Positions 1 through 5,084 of a stretch of DNA of 5,084 nucleotides are shown here, one piece after another. Every line of letters starts with the position of its first letter. Position 1 is the stretch's first letter. The translations under genes and the position numbers were made by a program. Source of the DNA: Nitrososphaeraceae archaeon (GTDB lineage Archaea; Thermoproteota; Nitrososphaeria; Nitrososphaerales; Nitrososphaeraceae); NCBI GenBank assembly GCA_025449515.1, contig JANWJI010000011.1:1-5084 (forward strand), given 5' to 3'. The notes under the pieces were generated by a model, which saw only the letters and a list, made by a program, of their open reading frames with translations, had not been told where the DNA came from and searched no databases.

Positions 1-84
1 GCAGTAGTTTGGCTATTGTCTGACAAAGCATCTTTTGTCCTAGGTCATACATTGTTAGTTGATGGGGGAATAGTCAGTCGATGA
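1..84 (+). CDS. C-terminal end of a short-chain dehydrogenase/reductase (partial, 5' end outside window)
   Basis: Frame 1 is open from the left edge to TGA at 82-84 and encodes 27 residues. They include SDKASFVLGHTLLVDGG, the typical C-terminal segment of classical SDR enzymes (S/D-x-ASFVxGxxLxVDGG), which follows the catalytic domain and helps close the substrate and cofactor pocket. The family uses NAD(P)(H) to oxidise or reduce alcohols and ketones in the cytosol; the substrate cannot be told from this tail. The stop codon overlaps the ATG of the next SDR reading frame (ATG 81-83 or 84-86), an arrangement usual for translationally coupled genes in one operon. Only the tail is visible, so the subfamily is unknown. 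Confidence 0.8.
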   Translation, partial: AVVWLLSDKASFVLGHTLLVDGGIVSR

Positions 85-293
85 TGAGTCAAAAGATTGC
101 CGTTGTTACTGGTAGCTCAAGTGGTATGGGATTTGAAACTTCCCTTATGCTGGCAAGAAGCGGATTTCATACTTTTGCAACAATGCGTAAGCTACACAGA
201 GCAGGAGGATCAAAGGAGATATCAGACATTGCAAAAAATGAGAATCTCAAAAGAATCAGTATGGTTATGAAACACAGTGACCGAGCATCATGA
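81..293 (+). pseudogene. truncated short-chain dehydrogenase remnant (N-terminal Rossmann part only)
   Basis: The 70-codon frame begins with KIAVVTGSSSGMGFETSLML at about residues 5-24. This is the first beta strand and glycine-rich TGxxxGxG cofactor loop of a classical SDR. The next strand (FHTFATMR, about residues 29-36) also fits. Similarity fades after about residue 55, and the frame ends at TGA 291-293. SDR enzymes are usually about 250 residues, so the Tyr-x-x-x-Lys catalytic motif and the whole substrate domain are missing. I translated the other two plus frames after the stop and saw no continuation of the family. The gene overlaps the stop of the upstream SDR, so it was probably the second gene of a tandem SDR operon before a deletion or rearrangement removed its 3' part. 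A functional 70-residue product is unlikely. Confidence 0.75.
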
Positions 294-296
294 CGA

Positions 297-302
297 TTTT
301 TT
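297..302 (+). terminator. possible T-tract terminator after the SDR pair
   Basis: Six consecutive T residues lie 3 bases after the stop of the truncated SDR. Archaeal RNA polymerase can terminate at short T-rich tracts without a hairpin, so this may end the SDR transcript. The tract is short and could be chance. Confidence 0.25.
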
Positions 303-359
303 ATGCGTCTTAACCTAACCTAGCTTTAGTGAGCCTATTAACTTTTCTATTACTCCTTA

Positions 360-587
360 TCAATCGTCATCGTATTCTCTGATTTCATTAGCCTCTTCCT
401 CAGATATGACTTTAGTAACAATGGCGGCCTCTTCGGCACGATTCTCTCTTTCGTATTTCGTACGAAGATATGATAATGCATGAATCTTATCCCAGCCATT
501 TTCCTTTGCCAATCGCTTAGCCTCTTTTTTGATGTACCTTTCGCTGTCCGATTCTATAACCTGCCTAAATGTCTTCAAGCGTCTCAT
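360..587 (-). CDS. small highly charged hypothetical protein
   Basis: The minus-strand frame encodes about 75 residues from ATG 587-585 to TGA 362-360. A TTG at 620-618 would add 11 residues (MPAINTKHSNT). I prefer the ATG because the protein-like composition (MRRLKTFRQVIESDSERYIK) starts there and no ribosome binding site supports the TTG. The product is rich in Glu, Lys, Arg and Ala, looks almost fully alpha-helical, has no membrane segment or cysteine, and ends in an acidic EYDDD tail. This composition is typical of a real soluble protein, whereas the overlapping plus-strand frame reads like an antisense shadow. A weak AT-rich stretch (CATTATACC on the minus strand, near 640) could be a TATA element. 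I do not recognise a family. It stands alone, between the SDR remnant and the SnoaL-like gene. Confidence 0.55.
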   Translation of the reverse strand: MRRLKTFRQVIESDSERYIKKEAKRLAKENGWDKIHALSYLRTKYERENRAEEAAIVTKVISEEEANEIREYDDD

Positions 588-906
588 CGTATTAGAATGT
601 TTTGTGTTTATTGCTGGCAATTTGTAAATTTGTGGTATAATGAACTGCCGATACGAGCTGTTAATCGGTTAAGTGCAGATTTATATGAGTACCTGCTAAA
701 TGATCACCTTCCTTACTTACGGTCACAATATTATTACTGTTATTCGAGTACTCTCACAGTTGTTATAGTATATACAAATAAACCATTTCCGAGCTGGAGT
801 GATTTTTTGCTTTATGATACTAGATGAAGAACAATTAATGCAAAACCTGCAACAAGGATTAGCTCAGAGCCAACGAAAATAGCCATAAGCCGCAAGATCC
901 AGTTTG
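588..906. other. intergenic region, one micro-ORF, no convincing gene
   Basis: This stretch separates the divergent small hypothetical gene and the SnoaL-like gene. Its left end should hold the minus-strand promoter. On the plus strand a 22-codon frame at 814-882 (ATG to TAG, beginning MILDEEQLMQ) has a plausible Gln/Leu-rich helical composition, but it has no recognisable homology, promoter or ribosome binding site. A longer open frame covering 480-827 is antisense to the small hypothetical gene and has a composition unlike a natural protein. Confidence 0.5.
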
Positions 907-913
907 TTATATA
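907..913 (+). promoter_or_regulatory. TATA box of the SnoaL-like gene
   Basis: TTATATA is centred at 910, 27 bases before ATG 937. In archaea the TATA box is centred about 26-27 bases before the transcription start, so this spacing places the start of the mRNA at or next to that ATG. This is the usual layout for a leaderless transcript. Confidence 0.5.
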
Positions 914-936
914 CGGGTATGATTACTAATAAGACA

Positions 937-1359
937 ATGTCCCAAATTGAAATGAATAAGGCAGTTATTCAACGCTATTTTGAAGCATACAATAACAAAA
1001 ATGAAGCAGTACTTGATGAGATAATAGACCCGGAATATGTAGACCACGGTCAATCTGCTTATATGGGCTCCCCTGGAATAGGAGTAACAGGAGCAAAGCA
1101 TGACCTTCAGAATTCATTATACAAATTAGATGATCTCAATTACGTGGTAGAGGCAATGATTGCGTCAGAAGCTTACCCGGATCTTGTGGGTGCATATTGG
1201 AAAGGATCATTGACACCAAAAGCAACGTACTCAGAAACTCAGCAAACTAGTAAAATAATTAGTTACAGGGGCGTAAGTATATACCGAATTCAAAATGGAA
1301 AAATGGTAGAAACTTGGCATGTATTTGACGGCTTACCACTGAAACTGCTTTCTACCTAA
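937..1359 (+). CDS. SnoaL-like / ester cyclase family protein (NTF2-like fold)
   Basis: The product from ATG 937 is 140 residues, a normal length for SnoaL-like proteins, which are small cytosolic alpha+beta cone-fold (NTF2-like) proteins. Family features are the N-terminal helix NKAVIQRYFEAYNNKN (residues 7-22), LDEIIDPEYVDHG (about 26-38, with the Asp-His pair common in this family) and the closing strands ISYRGVSIYRIQNGKMVE followed by TWHVFDG (about 126-132). Named members include polyketide cyclases, but most archaeal and bacterial relatives have no known substrate, so no reaction is assigned. Earlier in-frame starts exist at TTG 904 and ATG 919. ATG 937 is preferred because a TATA box lies 27 bases before it and because MSQIEMNK resembles the usual family N-terminus. 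It appears to be a single-gene unit, with no neighbour on the same strand for at least 650 bases downstream. Confidence 0.85.
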   Translation: MSQIEMNKAVIQRYFEAYNNKNEAVLDEIIDPEYVDHGQSAYMGSPGIGVTGAKHDLQNSLYKLDDLNYVVEAMIASEAYPDLVGAYWKGSLTPKATYSETQQTSKIISYRGVSIYRIQNGKMVETWHVFDGLPLKLLST

Positions 1360-1519
1360 CTCGCTGCTACTACTATCTTCATACCTGAAGTCTGAATGGT
1401 CAAGGATGACATTAAAGAGACCACAGTAAGGTATTTGGTGAGCCTCTCAATAGAATGCACATAAATTTTTATCATCATTGTATGTATACCAAAGTGCCAG
1501 TCTATACATCCGGCCTACC

Positions 1520-1531
1520 ATTTTCGAAAAT
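1520..1531. repeat. 12-bp perfect palindrome
   Basis: ATTTTCGAAAAT is self-complementary and sits in gene-free DNA just before an AT-rich TATA-like string. It may be a protein-binding site or chance in AT-rich DNA. No gene is positioned to be controlled by it. Confidence 0.4.
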
Positions 1532-1864
1532 ATTTATAATATGGCATGCCGCATATCGTATTAGAAGAACACTATTTTCAGATATAATTATGCTGGATCG
1601 AAATTGTCCGATGTATTAAAACTTACTATATCTTAACAGGATTAAATACACTGGTTCATATTGACTAATTGCTACTACCTATAAATATCAATCTGTAGAG
1701 TCGACAGATATAATGTTTAAGTCCTGAGGGTTTTACCTATCCATAGAATCAGCTAGTCGCAAGTTCAGGGAAGATTCATTAACTTCAATAGCTCAGATTT
1801 TATGCTTCTTAGGATCTTTATTTGACATAATGCTCTATCGATCTTAGATTATGTTCCTTGTTCC

Positions 1865-1880
1865 TTACATTAGAATGTAA
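1865..1880. repeat. inverted repeat, 7-bp arms with 2-bp centre
   Basis: TTACATT-AG-AATGTAA is a perfect inverted repeat with a spacer of only 2 bases. That geometry suits a dimeric DNA-binding protein better than an RNA hairpin. It lies in the gene-free region with no adjacent start codon that would identify it as an operator. Confidence 0.4.
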
Positions 1881-2014
1881 ACTGTGGCAAAGATATCTCT
1901 CCATAGTAATCATTCTGCGACACGGATATTGCTCTACATATATTCCTTGAGTGGCATATTGGAATTTTTGGATCATCCATGAAAGAATCATTTACTGAGC
2001 TTGAAGCAGCCGTA

Positions 2015-2416
2015 TCACATAGGCATGTAACCCTTGCAAATATGGACTTTCATATAGAATTTGTCACCAGATAGTTTGCAATGTCTACAATACCAGTTAG
2101 CGCCTGACCTGTAGATATCTCCGGCATTATTTTTTATTTTGGGGTCAATTGGTTGTGGTTGTTGAAGGGTTATTTTAGGATGAAGAGAGATCTGCATATC
2201 GATAGTATTATCTTTATTATTTTCAGACTCTAATGGGGCTGTGACGGCAATGACGGCAGTGACGGCAGTGACGGCAGTGACGGCAGTGACGGCTCCTGGG
2301 ATAGTGCCCTACCCTTTTTCTATGATAGTAGAGTTAATTTCTTGTTGATTTGTTGTAGTCACTACTATGACATTATTATCATTAATATCATTGGCACTAT
2401 CTGATTGAATCGCTGA
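2015..2416 (-). pseudogene. broken gene for a protein with an Ala-Val-Thr repeat and a Cys/His zinc-finger-like C-terminus
   Basis: One minus-strand frame is open from 2416 down to a stop at 2015, apart from a single TAG at 2311-2309. In order it encodes an Asn/Asp/Thr-rich linker (SANDINDNNVIVV), the TAG, six Ala-Val-Thr units, a Gln/Pro-rich linker, and a final WYCRHCKLSGDKFYMKVHIC. That last segment has the spacing Cys-x2-Cys-x11-His-x-Cys, which could bind zinc. After the TAG the only standard start is ATG 2197, giving 60 residues without the repeat. The linker, repeat and finger at the end of an open frame look like the C-terminus of a larger protein whose N-terminal part is lost. I cannot name the family; a replication or DNA-binding protein of a mobile element is a guess from context (adjacent integrase). 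The short form starting at 2197 might still be expressed. Confidence 0.5.
2241..2294. repeat. 9-bp tandem repeat, six copies
   Basis: The unit GTGACGGCA is repeated six times head to tail. The second copy begins with A instead of G, and the last ends in T. The unit length is a multiple of three, and on the minus strand it reads as Ala-Val-Thr in the frame that leads into the zinc-finger-like segment, so the array probably arose inside a coding sequence by replication slippage. The array is more GC-rich than its surroundings. It is not CRISPR-like, because there are no spacers. Confidence 0.9.
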
Positions 2417-2586
2417 TTAGTCTCCTCACGAATAGCATGTAGGTCCTTATATTTCAGTTTCATTGCTTGCATTTCTCTATCCTTTTCACACAATTTTGCT
2501 TCAAAGCTCTTAACTCTAGCTTTTAGTGCAGTATAATCTGAGAATGTAAATACTTTGTGCGCTATAACGAATGTAATGTGATCATC
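2365..2586 (-). pseudogene. coiled-coil relic, probably the C-terminal tail of a second integrase
   Basis: The minus-strand frame between TGA 2589-2587 and TAG 2367-2365 is open for 73 codons but has no proper start. It encodes a charged heptad-like helix including LKARVKSFEAKL, REMQAMKLKYKDL and REETNQRFNQIVPMI. The tail of the neighbouring integrase has the same layout (LRKKVDELTKKK, LMEIKHEQEIKVM, RDQMNQIMSMM), with matching R-x-x-x-NQ, NQI/IMSM and Lys/Glu-rich positions. The known archaeal integrase core is absent from the 80 bases between this relic and the intact integrase stop. The downstream end overlaps, in another frame, the start of the Ala-Val-Thr pseudogene. An alternative is that both are parts of one ancestral coiled-coil protein split by a frameshift near 2400-2416. 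Confidence 0.5.
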
Positions 2587-2668
2587 TCATTCATCTCTTC
2601 TGTAGTCTAAAAACGCGATGATTAATGCCTTTAAATTCTGTTTCTATCTTTATATGGTAATGTCGGGA

Positions 2669-3877
2669 TTAGATTCTGCCTACAGCGACAAGCTGACTCT
2701 TCTTTATTAGTGATTCTGGCTTAATATATGCAAGTTTTGGATTATGCTGCATCATTGACATAATCTGATTCATCTGGTCGCGCATAACCTTTATCTCCTG
2801 CTCATGTTTAATCTCCATAAGTTCAATTTCATCCTTCTTTTTAGTTAGTTCATCTACCTTCTTGCGTAAACGGAACTCTTCGTTTATGGCGAGGTCGTTT
2901 ATCCCCGAAACATACCCCAATGCCTTGTCGTTACCTTCTAACAATTCCGTGTCTGATGGCTTAAAGTAGGATTTTGTGAGACCCGATTTGTGACCCATTA
3001 GGTATTCACTGTACAAAGGATTCATACCTGAGTTTATACAGGTTGTTGTGAAGAACTCACGAAAGCCATGTGTTTCCATTATCTCAGTGCGGCCACCTGT
3101 TGATATTCGTACTTGAGAATCATCTAGTAGCCTATTCACAGTTCTTGCTATACCTTCCGCTCCGATAGGACGCGGCCTATGAACCTGTGTTATAGCATCA
3201 AATTCTTTGCGAAATAGTGGTGTGTCAGGTGTCAATCTCTCACCTAGTTTCTCTTGCCATCCCAAGTACTGGTGTATTAATTCGGTACACTCAGGCGTAC
3301 AAAACGTAACATATGATTCTTGCTCCGTCCTGTACACCCTGAATTTCAACAAGTTGTACTCATCTATCTTTTCCATATCCTTTAGCCTAAGGCAGGGTAA
3401 AGCGCCACGACGCATTCCAGATGAGGCCATAAGCAAAATCATGGCCTTATCTCGCAATGGAGCAAAATCTACCAATCTTTTTATTTCATCTCTTGTGTAA
3501 GGTCTGTCCTCTATAACAGCATGGTGTTTTCCTCTAAATTTTTTTAATTTGCGCCAGTTTACTATTACGTCATTCATTTGATAAAAATGGGAGACTCCTG
3601 CTATTCTTGCTGATATAGTTGCCGATGATAATTTTTTGTCTTATCGCATATGTATAATATAGTCCCGTATTATTCCTTCCAGTTTATGTGGATCTGCATC
3701 TAGTGTTAACAAATCTTCGTATCTTTCTACTTTGACAAAATTCTTAAAATATGACAAGTAATCTTGGTAACATTTTTTTGTTACCTCGCTATCAAGACTA
3801 TCAATAAAGTTTCTGTAAGGTTCTTGTTGCATAGACAATTCTGTTATATGACTTACTTTTGCTGCTATTCTTGCCAT
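2669..3877 (-). pseudogene. archaeal tyrosine recombinase (integrase) interrupted by one in-frame TAA
   Basis: The reading frame runs from ATG 3877-3875 to TAA 2671-2669, equal to 402 codons, with a single internal TAA at 3643-3641 (codon 79). The 21 codons between it and the next ATG (3577) are open and conserved-looking (KLSSATISARIAGVSHFY), so the frame is intact on both sides. Residues 1 to about 95 form the SAM-like core-binding domain; residues 120-315 form the catalytic domain. In full-length numbering, visible catalytic residues are Arg156 (SSGMRRGALP), His270 and Arg273 (THGFREFF), and His296 with Tyr304 (LMGHKSGLTKSYF). Residues from about 330 form a Lys/Glu-rich coiled-coil tail ending near MMQHNPKLAYIKPESL, as in thaumarchaeal integrases. 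Such enzymes insert and excise viral or plasmid DNA by site-specific recombination. The stop could be a GAA-to-TAA mutation, a sequencing error, or a natural split. As written, full-length enzyme would not be made without readthrough. Confidence 0.85.
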
Positions 3878-3909
3878 TACCTACTATCAGTAAATTAAGC
3901 GTTAACCAG

Positions 3910-3917
3910 TATTTATA
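3910..3917 (-). promoter_or_regulatory. TATA box of the integrase gene
   Basis: On the minus strand the sequence reads TATAAATA, centred about 36 bases before ATG 3877. An archaeal start about 26 bases downstream of the box centre would leave a leader of roughly 10 bases containing GTAGGT, at best a weak ribosome binding site. The position supports ATG 3877 over the internal Met at 3832. Confidence 0.5.
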
Positions 3918-3935
3918 CACACATTATGGTGTGTA
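3916..3935. promoter_or_regulatory. inverted repeat overlapping the integrase promoter, possible operator
   Basis: TACACAC and GTGTGTA form perfect 7-bp arms around a 6-base centre (ATTATG). The repeat touches the upstream edge of the integrase TATA box, where the BRE element bound by TFB should lie. A dimeric repressor bound here would block transcription initiation. The repeat is upstream of the predicted transcript start, so an RNA hairpin in the integrase mRNA is unlikely. Confidence 0.45.
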
Positions 3936-4088
3936 GAATTTAAGTTTGAATGAAAATAACTATTAAATGTAGAACAATTGTTTTTAATAATGCTAGCAAT
4001 ACCCCTGGAATATTTAGATGACAGTTAGTTTTGTTTGGAAAGTGAAAGCCCAAGATGATCATCATGCGCAAGTTTGATTTAATTCAGT

Positions 4089-5084
4089 TTAATTATGATC
4101 GAATATTCTTGCAGAGTATTCAGCTAATTTTTTTAGAGCCCGAATTCTCTCATCTCTTTCTATTTCCGCACCTTCAATCGCAGACGCTAAATAGCTAATT
4201 GATCTATCGTAAATCTTTCGTGCTACAGGATATGGCACTCCATCCTTACCGCCATGAGCAAAGTTAAATTTTACAGGATCTTGCCACGATGCTTTAGTTC
4301 CGTAAATTAATTCTCCAATTAATGACAGAGATCTTACAGTAGCAGGACCAACTCCAGGAATAGAAAGCAATTCTTCGTAATTTTGTGGTTGAATATCATA
4401 AATTCGTCTGAATAGATTCCAGTCCAACTTACGAGGCATCTGATAATGCTCAATTAAATTGTTGTTATCAATATGTCGACTATTTAAAACTAACTTCTCC
4501 GGAATTAGCCAAGTATCTAATGTATTTCTTGTATCCAAAGTAAGTATGCTTGTTACTTTATGAACTGATGATCTTAGATTATCAATATTATCTGTTACCA
4601 GATCGACACAAATTCTTTGGTTATCTTTTGAATTAATTGATGTCATATTGAGAACATTAGAACTTTTATATTTACTTATGATTGCAGAATGTGGTTCTAA
4701 AATGAAACTCTTGATCTTATCTGAAATCCAGTGATACCTTCTTGCCATTCCATTAACTTGATTCATACCTTGTTGAATTATTGCCCAATTCCCATTTTTG
4801 TCAAAAAGGATCACATGATGATATAAGGAGTAACCATCTTGGACTGCTGCATTGTCAATTTTTGCTGCCATTCTACTTGCATATAACAAATCATTAATCT
4901 TAGCAGAAGACAGATTGTAGTGCTTTTCGGCAAGCTTTGGGATATCATGTTTGGTTGTTGTAGATTTCTTCCCTTTTCCTCCAGCAATAGAAATTCCATG
5001 TACATCTTCTTTCAATGCCTGATTTAGAACTCCAGTTACCACAGTTGTAACTCCGGATGAATGCCAGTCAAACCCCAGTACACA
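4089..5084 (-). CDS. DUF763 family protein (partial, 5' end outside window)
   Basis: The minus frame ends at TAA 4091-4089 and is open to the right edge, giving 331-332 residues. A GTG at 5042-5040 could be mistaken for the start, but the 15 codons before it read VLGFDWHSSGVTT, a hallmark DUF763 (COG1415) segment, so the true start is beyond the window. Other family features in window numbering are AGGKGKKS (about 35-42), WAIIQQGMN followed by ARRYHW (about 101-120), a helix-hairpin-helix-like LLSIPGVGPATVRSL (about 240-255), HGGKDGVPYPV (about 278-288) and a charged C-terminal helix. Family members are soluble proteins of unknown biochemical role in archaea and some bacteria; the hairpin motif suggests DNA contact. 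The gene looks intact, points toward the integrase on the same strand with about 210 bases between them, and is probably a host gene flanking the integrated element. Confidence 0.9.
   Translation of the reverse strand, partial: CVLGFDWHSSGVTTVVTGVLNQALKEDVHGISIAGGKGKKSTTTKHDIPKLAEKHYNLSSAKINDLLYASRMAAKIDNAAVQDGYSLYHHVILFDKNGNWAIIQQGMNQVNGMARRYHWISDKIKSFILEPHSAIISKYKSSNVLNMTSINSKDNQRICVDLVTDNIDNLRSSVHKVTSILTLDTRNTLDTWLIPEKLVLNSRHIDNNNLIEHYQMPRKLDWNLFRRIYDIQPQNYEELLSIPGVGPATVRSLSLIGELIYGTKASWQDPVKFNFAHGGKDGVPYPVARKIYDRSISYLASAIEGAEIERDERIRALKKLAEYSARIFDHN

Larger units (their letters stand above)
1360..2014. other. gene-free AT-rich stretch of about 650 bases
   Basis: All frames are broken by frequent stops and I found no protein family match. 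The longest suggestive piece is a 36-codon minus-strand frame at 1870-1980 (MDDPKIPICHS at its start), which has no supporting context. Two small palindromes occur (1520-1531 and 1865-1880), along with a short GGCATGCC palindrome at 1543-1550. Several TATA-like strings (1530-1538, 1680-1687) are not followed by a usable gene. No tRNA T-arm pattern was seen. The stretch could be decayed mobile-element DNA or hold an unrecognised non-coding RNA. Confidence 0.5.

Noticed and set aside
480..827. Plus-strand frame of 115 codons
   Set aside because: It is antisense to the small charged protein for its first third. Its Tyr/Ser/Leu/Cys-rich composition is typical of a shadow frame, and it has no family match.
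907..1101. Minus-strand frame of 64 codons
   Set aside because: It is antisense to the SnoaL-like gene and begins at a poor start; its composition is that of a shadow.
1590..1625. tRNA T-arm-like string (GGATCGAAATTGTCC) as an attachment site
   Set aside because: It lacks the conserved TTC loop spacing, and no acceptor or anticodon arm can be built around it.
1870..1980. Minus-strand 36-codon frame starting MDDPKIPICHS
   Set aside because: It is too short, with no promoter or family match; it may be chance in an AT-rich stretch. It could be read as an extension of decayed sequence upstream, but nothing supports a gene.
2241..2294. Tandem array as a CRISPR
   Set aside because: The 9-bp units are contiguous with no spacers, so it is a minisatellite within a former coding frame.
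3207..3500. Plus-strand frame of 97 codons
   Set aside because: It lies entirely opposite the conserved catalytic domain of the integrase; Ser-rich shadow.
4010..4075. C/D box small RNA suggested by ATGATGA on the minus strand and AGATGAC on the plus strand
   Set aside because: No CTGA box D lies at a suitable distance on either strand.
4811..5005. Minus-strand frame of 64 codons
   Set aside because: It overlaps the DUF763 gene in another frame, and the DUF763 frame carries clear family motifs.

Overview
The window looks like chromosomal DNA of an ammonia-oxidising archaeon of the Nitrososphaerota (Thaumarchaeota), perhaps near Nitrososphaera or Nitrosocosmicus. This is inferred from the low GC content, archaeal TATA-type promoters, a DUF763 (COG1415) protein, and an archaeal tyrosine integrase with a coiled-coil tail. 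No rRNA or other phylogenetic marker is present, so the assignment is provisional.

Left part (1-1359): the end of a short-chain dehydrogenase (SDR) gene overlaps the start of a second SDR gene, which stops after about 70 codons and is a remnant. A small, highly charged hypothetical protein follows on the minus strand. Then comes an intact plus-strand SnoaL-like (NTF2-fold) protein, whose promoter spacing suggests a leaderless mRNA starting at ATG 937.

Middle part (1360-3940): about 650 bases with no convincing gene, then minus-strand debris of a mobile element. The debris comprises (a) a broken gene with a 9-bp tandem repeat encoding Ala-Val-Thr and a Cys/His zinc-finger-like C-terminus; (b) a coiled-coil fragment resembling the tail of a second integrase; and (c) a nearly complete tyrosine recombinase of about 402 codons. 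The recombinase is cut by one in-frame TAA, with the conserved reading frame continuing after it. A TATA box and a perfect 7-bp inverted repeat lie just upstream of the integrase start and may form its promoter and operator.

Right part (4089-5084): a DUF763 gene on the minus strand whose reading frame runs off the right edge, so its N-terminus lies outside the window.

The most notable content is the decaying integrated element. It holds at least two genes in which single stop codons interrupt otherwise preserved frames, and traces of possibly two successive integrases. No clearly new functional system is visible. No tRNA, CRISPR array, transposase or convincing attachment site was found by eye.
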